NCBI RefSeq assembly: GCF_018403245.1
Contig: NZ_BOSH01000023.1
Coordinates: 1 to 54,621, forward strand
Source of the DNA: Paenibacillus sp. J2TS4
Lineage (GTDB): Bacteria > Bacillota > Bacilli > Paenibacillales > NBRC-103111
Reading direction: 5' to 3'
Length of the DNA: 54,621 nucleotides
The notes beneath the pieces were generated by a model. It saw only the letters and a list, made by a program, of their open reading frames with translations, made no database searches and was not told the origin of the DNA. Both the position numbers and the translations under genes were made by a program. This document shows positions 1 to 8,519 of this stretch, piece by piece (position 1 is the first letter of the stretch; every line of letters begins with the position of its first letter).

Positions 1-124
1 TACTGAAAGTAGCAGGCATCCGCCTCGCCGCTTTCTTACAGAAACAAAGGCGAAAAAAAGTTGGACGGAAAACGTGCCTGTTTTCCGCCCAACTTTTTAT
101 TTTAGGGACTTATTGGACAGCCCC
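1..124 (+). mobile_element. 3' end of a probable IS1182-type insertion sequence, cut by the window edge
   Basis: An open frame entering from the left edge (positions 3-164) reads LKVAGIRLAAFLQKQ and then runs on to WTAP, which resembles the C-terminal tail of IS1182-type transposases. It crosses the hairpin at 54-98. At 115-124 lies GGACAGCCCC, the reverse complement of the GGGGCTGTCC found at the right window edge (54495-54504). I infer that this is one terminal repeat of an insertion sequence whose body lies outside the window. The family is suggested from memory of related tails and is not proven. Positions 125-339 hold nothing I can identify. Confidence 0.4.
54..103. terminator. strong hairpin with T-run, bidirectional terminator
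   Basis: CGGAAAAC (66-73) pairs with GTTTTCCG (80-87) around a six-base loop. The stem continues outward as AAAAAGTTGG with CCAACTTTTT across one mismatch. A and T tracts flank both sides, so it could stop transcription in either direction. It lies in the presumed IS end. Confidence 0.6.
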
Positions 125-339
125 TTTATTGTTGCAGAATGATTTCTGTTCTGGGAGTATATGAGATGAAGTGTCTGTCCTGGCTGCAGATCCTCCCAAT
201 TAAAGTCGATTACCTCTTAGTTCCCAAATATATCGCGTCCGTTTCCCCTTTAGGCAACCGCGGTTTCCCGCCCATTCTAAGAAAAAGCCGAAACGCATCT
301 GGAGATCGCACCAACTAGGCTTCCAAGGCTCGCCCGCTA

Positions 340-1429
340 CTATCGTACCTTTCCACGTGCAAGCACATCGACCGCCTCCAATTGATCGCCGTCCTTTAAA
401 TAAACCGTATCATGCAGATTGATCGTACTGCATATATGATTGGGTACAATCGCCAAAGTATCTCCAATCGCCAGGGAATGCGGCCCGTTCATCCGAATCA
501 TTCCGTGCTCCTCGTTCATTCTTTCGAGTACCGCATCCGGATAACCCATCACGGTACCGAAGCCCTGCAGATTCAGAGGCGGCTGGTTCGGTTGAACGTC
601 CGTGGCGAAGGTTTTGCTCCCGCCATCGATCACGACCAGATCCGGGGAGGGAATGCTGACGACGGTGACGATCACGGATGCTGCCCAATCCTCGGGGGAG
701 CAAACCTGCAGACGGGTTTGCATACGATCATAGAATATGTAAGTGCCCGGGCGAATTTCGGTGACCCCTTCCACTTGCGCCGCGTACGGAGCCGTCGGGG
801 TCGAGCCGACGCTTACCCTCTCGATCGATAATCCGCGCTCGCGCATCCTCTCGGCCGCATCGACCATTTGGCGTCCTTCCTCCAACCCGGCCGCACGCAA
901 ATCCAGGGTCGACTGCCCCTGATAAACAGCACCCTTGAAAGTGAAGATGCCCTCCAGCTTCAAATGCGGCAGCTTAGCTATTTCCACGGCCAGATCTACG
1001 GCACGTTCCACCGCCACGCCCGTTCTTCTTAAGCCGGTATCCAGTTCCAGCAGGACCGTCAGTTCAACGTTATGTTTAGCGGCCATCCCGGACAGGAGCT
1101 TGGCCCCCTCCCAACTGTCCACACCAAGCGACAGTCGAATATCGCGGGACAGCCGTATGGCTCGTTCAATCTTGGACGGCACAACAATCGGATAAGCAAT
1201 AAAAATATCCGTAATCCCATGCTCCGCCATCACTTCCGCTTCTCCCACCTTGGCCACAGTTATTCCAGAGGCTCCTGCCGCCAACTGGTGTTTGGCCAAC
1301 CGGGGAATTTTTATGAGTTTTAATGTGGGGGCGCAATTGGACCTGATGACGGTCAGCCATCTCCTGCATTTTTTGAATATTGCGCATCATGATGTCGGGA
1401 TCAATAACGATATATGGTGTTTCTGCCAC
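340..1429 (-). pseudogene. D-threonine aldolase / D-serine dehydratase-type PLP enzyme, frameshifted
   Basis: This is a fold-type III PLP enzyme of the DSD1/D-threonine aldolase family, which cleaves or dehydrates D-3-hydroxy amino acids using PLP and a divalent metal. The N-terminal part starts at 1429 (MAETPYIVIDPDIMMRN) and carries RPHIKTHK, whose lysine normally binds PLP. The remaining 319 residues lie in another frame and include the GTYIFYD stretch and a C-terminal NHICSTINL, where His and Cys would bind metal. The frames join at 1308-1312: the coding strand has A5 where A4 would give HK-IPRLAKHQL in frame. With one A removed a normal protein of about 360 residues is restored. It is therefore either a recent null mutation or a sequencing error in a homopolymer. 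The exact substrate is unknown. Confidence 0.8.
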
Positions 1430-1626
1430 AACAACCGCTCCTCGAATGAAAATGTAAGCCTTCTCATACCATCTTACCGCATTTTTCGCTGAAAAGGTTC
1501 CGAAAGTAATTAAAAAAACTTCTATTAGAGATCATCGAAGAAGCGAGCGCGTATAGGCAAATTGCCGCTTCCGCACAATCCGGTTCCCTCCGCTATTCCT
1601 CTTTTCCCTTGTCGCTTGAAAAAAGA

Positions 1627-1814
1627 CCAAATGACATGCAGGAGTGCATGTCATTTGGCGAGATCCGATAAATAACGAGGAAGACGTGCAAAAATACACG
1701 TCATTCCCCAACAAAAGCCAAAAATCGTCCAGAAGGTTAAATTGACCTGCATATTTGCATGTCTTAGCTGATCTCCATTCGAAATCGTCCAAAAGACATG
1801 CACTTTTGCGGGTA
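1627..1814. repeat. tetrad palindrome element A (GACRTGCA class)
   Basis: Four 20-bp units of the type GAC-TGCA-n4-TGCA-GTC lie at 1633-1652, 1683-1702, 1744-1763 and 1795-1814, so their centres are 50, 61 and 51 bp apart. The first unit sits in a perfect inverted repeat: CCAAATGACATGCA at 1627-1640 faces its reverse complement at 1645-1658. The spacers carry AAATCGTCC twice. The element fills the gap between the aldolase gene start and the ABC exporter end. It is one of eight elements with this layout in the window. Nothing else is seen in 1430-1885. Confidence 0.8.
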
Positions 1815-1885
1815 ATCGATACTTTTGCGATGAAGCCTATGGTTCTGAAGCCGACCGCCGGTTGCCCAGCATTGCAACGTCCCGG

Positions 1886-3757
1886 CTATACCGCCGCCTT
1901 CTTTCCTCCGCCAGTAAACTGGCTGTTATACAAATCAGCGTAGAAGCCACCCTGCTCAAGCAGCTCGTGGTGGCTGCCTTGCTCAATTACGTTGCCTTCG
2001 TTCATCACAAGAATAGTGTCTGCGTCGCGAATGGTGGACAGCCGGTGCGCGATAACGAAACTTGTTCTTCCTTTCATCAGCTCGTTCATCGCCTTCTGAA
2101 TGTAAACCTCCGTTCTCGTATCGACGCTGCTTGTCGCTTCATCCAGAATAAGGATGGCCGGATCGGACAAGATCGCCCGGGCAATAGTCAACAGCTGCTT
2201 CTGCCCCTGCGAAATATTCGAGGCCTCCTCATTCAGAACGGTGTCATATCCGTCCGGAAGGGTCCGAATGAAGTGATCCGCATGAGCGGCCACGGCCGCT
2301 GCCACTATCTCTTCGTCCGTAGCTCCTTCCCGGCCGTAACCGATATTGTCCTTAATGGTGCCGTTAAACAGCCACGTGTCCTGCAGCACCATTCCGAATA
2401 GGCTGCGTAAATGGCTCCGTTGTAAATCGGTAATATCGACTCCGTCGATCGTTATTTTTCCGTCGTTCAGCTCATAGAATCGCATCAACAAATTGATTAA
2501 CGTAGTTTTGCCCGCACCCGTTGGTCCTACAATTGCTATGGTCTGCCCCGATTTGACATCAATATTCATATTGTTTATTAACGAAGTGTCCTCCTTATAC
2601 CCGAACTTGACGTTGCTGAAGTGTACCTCTCCCTTCGGAGCCGCGATGGATTTGGCCTCCGTCTCCGTCGCTTCCGGCACTTCCTCTTCTTCATCCAGAA
2701 GCTCGAATACCCGTTCTGCCGATGCAATGGTGGACTGAATCACGTTAGCGATATTAGCCAACTGGGTAATGGGCTGAGCGAATTGTCTTGAATATTGGAT
2801 GAATGCCTGAATATCCCCGATTTCGATCGCTCTTTTCGTTACCAGCACACCGCCAATTACACTGACGAGCACGTACCCGATATTTCCAATAAAGCTCATA
2901 AGCGGCATAATAATTCCCGATATAAACTGTGCTTTCCAGCCCGATTCGTAGAGCTTGCCGTTAATTTCCTCGAATTTCTCTACCGACCTGTCCTCGTGTC
3001 CGAACGCTTTAACAATCTGGTGCCCCGTATACATTTCTTCCACATGGCCATTCAGCTCCCCAAGAGACTTCTGCTGATCCTTGAAGTAAGTTTGCGAACG
3101 CTTGGCGATTGACTTGGTGACCAGAAAGCTCAGTGGCAGCGTGAGAAAAACGATAAGGGTCATCAAAGGGCTGATCGTCAGCATCATGACAATGACACCC
3201 ACGAAGGTAACTACCGACGTTATCAGCTGTGTCAGACTTTGCTGCATAGTACTGCTGATGTTATCTACATCGTTAACAGCGCGACTTAGAATTTCCCCGT
3301 TCGTACGGGAATCAAAAAACTTGAGCGGAAGCCGTCCAAGCTTCGCATTGACCTGCTTACGCAAATCGTACACGGTTCTCTGTGCCACACCAGCCATAAT
3401 ATACTGCTGAATGTAAGCGAACAAAGAACTGATCAGATAGAGTCCTCCAAGGAAAATAAGAATCTGCAATATATAATCGAAATCAATTTTAGCTCCCGGC
3501 ACCATGATTCCTTCAAACAGCGCGGTGGTCGCTTTTCCCAAAAATTTAGGACTGACTATGCTGAAGACTGTACTGAGTACAGCCGCGGCAAGTACGATCA
3601 TCAATCTATATTTATGCGGTTTTAAGTAACCGATCAATCTCTTTAATGTGCCTTTGAAATCTTTAGCTTTCTCCACCGGCATTCCAATTCGGGGGCCCCC
3701 AGGACCTCCGTGCGGTCCAGGTCCTCCCGGGCCGGGTCCTCTGCGTTCCCTGCTCAT
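1886..3757 (-). CDS. ABC multidrug exporter subunit with canonical catalytic glutamate (BmrD/YheH-like)
   Basis: This is a 623-residue half-transporter: a membrane domain in roughly the first 350 residues and a C-terminal ATPase. The N-terminus is Gly/Pro-rich (GPGPGGPGPHGGPGG) before the first helix. The ATPase shows Walker A GPTGAGKTT, the variant signature ISQGQKQLL and Walker B LILDEATSS with the catalytic Glu. The start at 3757 follows GAGGAGG and overlaps the upstream stop as ATGA, indicating translational coupling. Its partner at 3754-5481 has Asp in place of the catalytic Glu, as in heterodimeric exporters such as BmrCD and TM287/288. The pair probably exports drugs or lipophilic compounds. 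MarR regulation is likely from operon position. Confidence 0.9.
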   Translation of the reverse strand: MSRERRGPGPGGPGPHGGPGGPRIGMPVEKAKDFKGTLKRLIGYLKPHKYRLMIVLAAAVLSTVFSIVSPKFLGKATTALFEGIMVPGAKIDFDYILQILIFLGGLYLISSLFAYIQQYIMAGVAQRTVYDLRKQVNAKLGRLPLKFFDSRTNGEILSRAVNDVDNISSTMQQSLTQLITSVVTFVGVIVMMLTISPLMTLIVFLTLPLSFLVTKSIAKRSQTYFKDQQKSLGELNGHVEEMYTGHQIVKAFGHEDRSVEKFEEINGKLYESGWKAQFISGIIMPLMSFIGNIGYVLVSVIGGVLVTKRAIEIGDIQAFIQYSRQFAQPITQLANIANVIQSTIASAERVFELLDEEEEVPEATETEAKSIAAPKGEVHFSNVKFGYKEDTSLINNMNIDVKSGQTIAIVGPTGAGKTTLINLLMRFYELNDGKITIDGVDITDLQRSHLRSLFGMVLQDTWLFNGTIKDNIGYGREGATDEEIVAAAVAAHADHFIRTLPDGYDTVLNEEASNISQGQKQLLTIARAILSDPAILILDEATSSVDTRTEVYIQKAMNELMKGRTSFVIAHRLSTIRDADTILVMNEGNVIEQGSHHELLEQGGFYADLYNSQFTGGGKKAAV

Positions 3758-5481
3758 GCGATTTCCTCCTCTGACAGCTGAGAAGAGACGATCTCCCGAT
3801 ACACCTTGCATGTATCCATCAGCTCGCGATGATTTCCAATGCCTGCGATTTTCCCTTCCTCCAGCACGATAATCCGATCCGCGTCCATGACTGTACTGAC
3901 TCTCTGGGCTACAAGAAGGACGGTCGAATTCGTCGTTTCCTCCTTGAGGGCGGCTCTGAGCCTGGCGTCCGTTCTGAAATCCAGTGCCGAGAAGCTGTCG
4001 TCAAAGGCATAAATCTGCGGCCTCCGCACCAGAGCCCGAGCGATGGACAGGCGCTGCTTCTGCCCGCCGGACACATTCGCTCCTCCCTGCGCAATAACGG
4101 AATCGAAGCCGTCCTTCATTCCGGATATGAACTCTGCCGCTTGAGCGATCTCCGCTGCATGACGGATTTCTTCCTCCGTCGCCGCCTGCCGGCCGTAGCG
4201 AATATTATCAGCAATAGAGCCGGAGAACAGCAGCGCCTTCTGCGGTACGAGCCCGATTTTCTCCCGGAGGCTCTCTTGAGACATTTCGCGGACATCGGTC
4301 CCATCGACCAGAATTTGCCCGCTGTCTATATCATAGAAACGGGGGATCAGGTTAATGAGAGTCGATTTGCCCGATCCGGTTCCACCGATAATGGCTGTGA
4401 CTTCTCCGGGCTTAGCCTGAAAGGAGATATTGGAAAGCGCCGGTTTTTCCGCCCCAGGATACCGGAAGGTGACATCTTTGAACTCGATAACTCCTTGTTG
4501 TCCATGGCCAGATTTGGGCTCCTCCGGGTCTTTAATCTCCGGCTTCGTCTCCAACACCTCGTTAATCCGGGTCGCAGAGGCGGAAGCACGGGGAATCATG
4601 ACGAACATCATGGAAACCATAAGAAGGGAGAACATGATTTGCATCGCGTACTGGATGAAAGCCATCAACGACCCCACCTGCATATCCCCGTTGCCAATTC
4701 GGATTCCACCGAACCAAATAATAGCGATCGTAGAGAAATTAAGCACCAGCATCATGATAGGCATTAGGGAAGCCATCAGTCGATTGACTTTAACCGCGGT
4801 CTGGGTAAGATCCAGGTTGGCTTCGTCAAAGCGTTCCGTCTCGTGGTTGATCCTGTTGAAGGAACGAATGACGCGAATTCCGGTCAGACCTTCGCGGAGG
4901 ACCAGATTTAATTTATCCAGCTTAACCTGCATCGCTTTAAATAGCGGCATTCCTTTAACGGCTATCGTAACGATGGCCGCTACGAGAATTGGAATCACAA
5001 AGACAAGGACCAAAGATAGATGAGCATCCTTGGACACAGCCATAATTATGCCCCCAATACACATCATAGGAGCCATAATCATCATCCGCAGCATCATGGT
5101 CAATACTTGCTGTACCTGGTTAATATCGTTGGTCGTCCTCGTAATAAGCGAGGCGGTTCCAATCTTATCGAATTCATTCAAGGAGAACCTTTCTACATGG
5201 GTAAAAATCTTGCCCCGCAGCCGGCGTCCGAAGCCTGCCGAAACTTTGGAGGACAAATATCCGGCAATTACGGAACAAATGACACCGAAAGCGGCGACCA
5301 GCAGCATGAATCCGCCGATTTTTAATATATAAGGAATATCTCCCTGGACAATCCCAATATCAACGATGTCCGCCATAAGTGTGGGAAGAAACAGTTCAGC
5401 TAAAGTTTGTATAAAGATAAGCAGTAGGACAAATACTACCGAAATACGGTACGGCTTCAATAATTTGAATAGCCTCATCAT
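3754..5481 (-). CDS. ABC multidrug exporter subunit with degenerate site (BmrC/YheI-like)
   Basis: This 575-residue half-transporter has membrane helices in about residues 1-310 and an ATPase domain from about 330. Motifs are Walker A GGTGSGKST, signature VSGGQKQR and Walker B IYAFDDSFSALD. The residue after the Walker B aspartate is Asp, where active ABC proteins carry Glu. That is the hallmark of the degenerate-site partner of a heterodimeric exporter. It is translated between MarR (ATGA overlap at its start) and the second subunit (ATGA overlap at its end), so the three genes form a tight operon. The substrate cannot be read from sequence. Multidrug export is inferred from family and regulator. 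Confidence 0.9.
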   Translation of the reverse strand: MMRLFKLLKPYRISVVFVLLLIFIQTLAELFLPTLMADIVDIGIVQGDIPYILKIGGFMLLVAAFGVICSVIAGYLSSKVSAGFGRRLRGKIFTHVERFSLNEFDKIGTASLITRTTNDINQVQQVLTMMLRMMIMAPMMCIGGIIMAVSKDAHLSLVLVFVIPILVAAIVTIAVKGMPLFKAMQVKLDKLNLVLREGLTGIRVIRSFNRINHETERFDEANLDLTQTAVKVNRLMASLMPIMMLVLNFSTIAIIWFGGIRIGNGDMQVGSLMAFIQYAMQIMFSLLMVSMMFVMIPRASASATRINEVLETKPEIKDPEEPKSGHGQQGVIEFKDVTFRYPGAEKPALSNISFQAKPGEVTAIIGGTGSGKSTLINLIPRFYDIDSGQILVDGTDVREMSQESLREKIGLVPQKALLFSGSIADNIRYGRQAATEEEIRHAAEIAQAAEFISGMKDGFDSVIAQGGANVSGGQKQRLSIARALVRRPQIYAFDDSFSALDFRTDARLRAALKEETTNSTVLLVAQRVSTVMDADRIIVLEEGKIAGIGNHRELMDTCKVYREIVSSQLSEEEIA

Positions 5482-5966
5482 CGTTCATCACTTCCCATCT
5501 TTGGGGATAAATTAATCAGACTTTGTTTCTCGTTATAGTATACAAAGACTTTAGACAGCAGCTCCGCCAGCTTCTCGCTGTCTTCTTCCCCCAAGTAATC
5601 CACCAGACCGCGAAAAGAAGCAGCAAAGACTTCCTTAGCTTTTCGTGTGACCTTATCCCCCTTCTCGGTCAATCGGACCTGGACAACCCTCCGGTCCACG
5701 GAATCGATGTTCCTCTCGACCAGACCTTCAGCCTCCAAAGCGTTGATTAATTGAGTAACCGTAGGAGAGGTTACATGAAGGCGCCTGCTGATCTCCGATA
5801 CTTTCATCTCCTCCATTCCCTCGTTCCTGCCGTGTCTCAGACAGAACAGCAACTTGACTTCACTCGGTTTATAGCCAGAGATGGACCGCTCATGCCAGTC
5901 TGCTTTTTTAAATTGCATGAAAGCTCTTAACAGCTTTCTCTCCGTAGTCTGATCCCCGGATTCCAT
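5478..5966 (-). CDS. MarR-family transcriptional regulator
   Basis: A 162-residue winged-helix regulator. The core MKVSEISRRLHVTSPTVTQLINALEAEGLV is a MarR helix-turn-helix, followed by the wing (DRRVVQVRLTEKG) and a C-terminal dimerisation helix. The start at 5966 was chosen because GGGAGG lies just upstream. An upstream ATG at 6002 has no such site. It is the first gene of the operon with the exporter pair, and its stop overlaps the next start. MarR proteins of this arrangement usually repress their own operon and release DNA on binding a ligand, often a transported drug. That regulation is inferred here. An AT-rich imperfect palindrome lies about 115-160 bp upstream. Confidence 0.88.
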   Translation of the reverse strand: MESGDQTTERKLLRAFMQFKKADWHERSISGYKPSEVKLLFCLRHGRNEGMEEMKVSEISRRLHVTSPTVTQLINALEAEGLVERNIDSVDRRVVQVRLTEKGDKVTRKAKEVFAASFRGLVDYLGEEDSEKLAELLSKVFVYYNEKQSLINLSPKMGSDER

Positions 5967-6080
5967 AGGCTCGCCTCCCATTTGCAAGGGTGTAGCCAGC
6001 AAGGATCACAGCCTGCCCGCTTGTGTCCAGCACAAGAATTAGGGGTAGCCTGAGAATCCTGTCGGCAAAGATACAACCTC

Positions 6081-6122
6081 ACTAATTAGTTTATTCATTA
6101 AATAGTTTGATTACTAATTTAA
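6081..6122 (-). promoter_or_regulatory. candidate MarR operator/promoter region
   Basis: ACTAATTAGT (6081-6090) is a perfect palindrome. TTAAATAGT and ACTAATTTAA (6098-6122) form a second imperfect dyad. The size and AT-rich symmetry fit MarR operators upstream of the marR-exporter operon, but no binding is demonstrated. Confidence 0.4.
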
Positions 6123-6576
6123 TAGGTAGCCTAATTATATTTTTTGGCCCGAGTTGTTGTCAAACATTTTTTGATCTGCAGTTTAGTCCGCCCGCAGAAT
6201 AACAGAGTCGGCGTATCAGTTGCTGTCGGCGTATCAGCTGTCATTGTTGCCTGATGAAAAGAAGATACCTTTTTAATATGAACTGAATATGAACTGAAGC
6301 ACACGGTTTCCCCATTCGAGAATACTCTTCAAAGTGATATTATCCAGATAATTACAAATAGAATCGATTGTTTCTTAAAACCACTCTGCTTGGTAACCAT
6401 CCGTATACGCTTTTGTTTGTTATAGGCCAATAATTCTGCCAGTAGGATTACCGGAAGGTTGATGCTCCACCTCTTTCTTCCACCGTGGTGCATGTGGGTA
6501 ACCACTGGCATGCTTCTAAATACAACTGGGATTCCGCCCTAACCCCATCCAGACAGATTCTCGCAGTCCTTGCGCG
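6123..6576. other. intergenic stretch without a convincing gene
   Basis: I see no coding signal here. Two short direct repeats are present: GTCGGCGTATCAG twice near 6202-6233, and ATATGAACTGA twice near 6278-6297. A dyad TGC(T)CCAC / GTGG(T)GCA lies near 6461-6492. Confidence 0.4.
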
Positions 6577-6765
6577 ACTAAATGGAATTTATCCAGTTGG
6601 TTTTCGCTTTTACTGCGAAATAGCCGAACTAAATGGAATACCTGCAGGTAGAAACGGGGATTGGGATGAATTGGCGAGATTTCGTTCGATCTAACTGTAT
6701 GATTTCCAATTAGATTGCAAAAATCGGCAAATTTCGCTTATTTAGCTGTATAAAATCCAGTTGGA
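6577..6765. repeat. tetrad palindrome element B (CTAA-TGGA class)
   Basis: Units lie at about 6578-6600, 6629-6651, 6691-6713 and 6742-6764, with centres 51, 62 and 51 bp apart. Units 1 and 2 begin CTAAATGGAAT. Units 3 and 4 are inverted (CTAACTGTATGATTTCCAAT and its sister). Spacer 1 GCGAAATAGCCGA is nearly complementary to spacer 3 TCGGCAAATTTCGC, so the whole element can fold into a long hairpin. It belongs to the same class as element F at 29239. The IS3 element starts 18 bp beyond its end. Confidence 0.8.
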
Positions 6766-6854
6766 TTGGTGTAGCTGATGCTAGACTAAAAAGTAGACAC
6801 GCCGTAACTGCAACCTGATACAATAATAAACAACTAAAAAGGTTGAGGTGTATC

Positions 6855-7136
6855 ATGGGAAATAGCCGTCAGCATTTTGATGAAGAATTTAAGCGTCAAA
6901 CCGTAAAGCACATGATGGAGACAGGCAAGACGCCTATGGAAATTTCTAAAGAGATGGAAGTCCCCGTCAGCAGTATACGGACTTGGAAAAAGCAATATGG
7001 CGAAGTTGGGGACAAAACACAGCTGTTTGTCGATATGGAACGCCTCAAGCAGCTCGAGCGACAAAATCGTGAGCTTCAAGAGGAGAACGAGATCTTAAAA
7101 AAGGCGATGCACTTCTTCACCAAAAACCGAGACTGA
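6855..7136 (+). CDS. IS3-family transposase OrfA (HTH protein)
   Basis: This 93-residue protein starts MGNSRQHFDEEFKRQ and contains a transposase_8-type helix-turn-helix (EISKEMEVPVSSIRTWKKQYG). A leucine-zipper-like coiled coil follows (MERLKQLERQNRELQEENEILKKA). It binds the terminal repeats and forms the N-terminal part of the OrfAB fusion transposase. The start at 6855 follows a GAGGTG site and an ATG at 6843 is less likely. The gene ends at CAAAAACCGAGACTGA, and orfB is in the -1 frame through this A-rich stretch. That fits programmed frameshifting, although the slip sequence C-AAA-AAC is not an ideal heptamer. Confidence 0.9.
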   Translation: MGNSRQHFDEEFKRQTVKHMMETGKTPMEISKEMEVPVSSIRTWKKQYGEVGDKTQLFVDMERLKQLERQNRELQEENEILKKAMHFFTKNRD

Positions 7137-7183
7137 TTTATCCGTTTATTCACAAACACCGCTTCCAGTTTCGTGTTGAGAAG

Positions 7184-8008
7184 ATGTGCCAAGTTATGCA
7201 AGTGTCCCGAAGCGGCTATTACAAGTGGGTGAACCGTAAACCCAGTGAGCGGGAAAAGCGCCGGAAGAAGCTGATGAAACGAATTCAGCATCATTTCGAT
7301 GGTTTTAAGCAGCGTTACGGCAGTCCTAAGATTACGGCTAAACTCCGTGATGAAGGCATCATCGTATCGACGAAGACGGTCGCGCGCCTGATGAAAGAGA
7401 TGGGCCTGCGCTCACGAACCGTAAAGAAGTATAAAGCCACCACTAATTCTAAGCATAATCAACCGGTGTATGACAACGTACTGAATCGCCAGTTCAAGGT
7501 TGAAGCCCCAAACCGCGCCTGGGTGACGGACATTACGTATGTTTCCACGTCACAGGGCTGGGTTTATTTGGCGAGCGTCATGGACCTGTTTTCACGCAAA
7601 ATCGTAGGCTGGGCGCTAGGTAGCCGGATGACCAAAGAACTTGTGTTAGAGGCGTTTGATATGGCCTGCAAGCGCCAGCAGCCAGAGCCGGGTCTCGTTC
7701 ATCACTCCGACCGGGGCTCGCAGTATGCTTCAACCGAATACCGTGAGCGTTTAGCGAGCCATGAGATGATCGGGAGTATGAGTCGCAAAGGGAACTGTTA
7801 CGACAATGCCTGCATCGAATCCTTTCATAGCGTGATCAAGAAAGAGCTCATTTACTTGACTAAATTTAAGACCCGTCAGGAAGCGTACAATGCGATTAAC
7901 TCGTATATTGAACTCGATTACAACCGCATTCGTATTCATTCTTCCATCGGTTACTTAACCCCGCATTTATGCGAAAAAAGATATTACGAGCAACACCAGG
8001 TCGCCTAA
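7184..8008 (+). CDS. IS3-family transposase OrfB (DDE integrase core)
   Basis: OrfB is the catalytic part of the IS3 transposase. The stand-alone reading starts at 7184 (MCQVMQVSRSGYYKWVNRK), but the frame is open back to about 7121 and reads YPFIHKHRFQFRVEKMCQ. The native product is therefore probably the OrfAB fusion made by -1 frameshifting. An HTH_21 region is followed by the rve core. The DDE residues are visible: D in AWVTDITYV, D in HHSDRGSQY and E in NACIESFHSVIKKE. No stop or frameshift interrupts it, so the element may be active. The protein ends YYEQHQVA just before the right terminal repeat. Confidence 0.92.
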   Translation: MCQVMQVSRSGYYKWVNRKPSEREKRRKKLMKRIQHHFDGFKQRYGSPKITAKLRDEGIIVSTKTVARLMKEMGLRSRTVKKYKATTNSKHNQPVYDNVLNRQFKVEAPNRAWVTDITYVSTSQGWVYLASVMDLFSRKIVGWALGSRMTKELVLEAFDMACKRQQPEPGLVHHSDRGSQYASTEYRERLASHEMIGSMSRKGNCYDNACIESFHSVIKKELIYLTKFKTRQEAYNAINSYIELDYNRIRIHSSIGYLTPHLCEKRYYEQHQVA

Positions 8009-8040
8009 CTTTGTGTCTACTTTCTTGACAGAAGTCCAAG

Positions 8041-8280
8041 CGTAGCCCAGCCTGGGCATGGCCTGGGTTAGTTTGGCGTAGCATAGCCCAGCCTGGACAT
8101 GACCTGGGTTAGTTTGGCGTAGCGTAGCCCAGCCTGGGCATGACCTGGGTTAGTTTGGCGTAGCGTAGCCCAGCCTTGGCGTGACCTGGGTTAGTTTGGC
8201 GTAGCGTAGCCCAGCCTGGGCATGACCTGGATTAGTTTGGCGTAGCGTAGCCCGGCCTGGCGCGACCTGGGTTAGTTTAG
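8041..8280. repeat. tandem repeat, 41 bp x about 6
   Basis: Six nearly identical copies start at 8041 (36-bp partial), 8077, 8118, 8159, 8200 and 8241. Each holds a small palindrome, GCCCAGCCTGGGC, and ends GGGTTAGTTTGG. Copies differ by a few substitutions. The repeat begins ten bases after the IS3 right end and ends about 120 bp before the Fur box. I see no translatable meaning. It may be a replication-slippage array. Confidence 0.9.
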
Positions 8281-8400
8281 CCTGGCGTGGGAGGGTGACT
8301 AGTGCGAGTAGGAACATAACGAGGATATCCTTTTGAAGGAAACACATTTGATATTGAAAAGCTGCAGACGGAAAGATATAATGGCGGTAGGCATCTAATT

Positions 8401-8419
8401 GATAACCATTCTCATTCTC
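8401..8419 (+). promoter_or_regulatory. candidate Fur box
   Basis: GATAACCATTCTCATTCTC matches the 19-bp consensus GATAATGATAATCATTATC at 13 positions by eye. It lies 100 bp upstream of the siderophore ATPase gene, which suggests iron-dependent repression. Confidence 0.6.
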
Positions 8420-8519
8420 ATTTAGTTTTGAACTCTTTGTCGTTTCCTTTGTCATGCTAATGATTACATACAATGGATGTCCGTCGTATACGGATGATTT
8501 ATAAAGGAGTGGGTGGATT

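Larger units (their letters stand above)
6783..8030 (+). mobile_element. IS3-family insertion sequence, apparently intact
   Basis: The element is about 1,248 bp. Its ends are AGACTAAAAAGTAGACAC (6783-6800) and GTGTCTACTTTCTTGACA (8013-8030). The inner ten bases are perfect inverted repeats and the outer bases diverge. It carries orfA and orfB in the order and -1 frame relation usual for IS3-family elements. I could not find a target-site duplication (GCT on the left, GAA on the right). The element lies between tetrad element B and the 41-bp tandem repeat. Confidence 0.88.

Noticed and set aside
1532..1792. 86-residue open frame covering element A
   Set aside because: It reads through the palindromic units, whose 50/61/51 spacing is not a multiple of three. 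Not coding.
3829..4767. 312-residue plus-strand open frame opposite the ABC exporter
   Set aside because: It lies antisense to strong ATPase motifs and has no protein-like features. It is a shadow of the real gene.
6329..6511. 60-residue minus-strand open frame upstream of element B
   Set aside because: No ribosome site, and a basic/hydrophobic mixture without family resemblance. Not supported as a gene.
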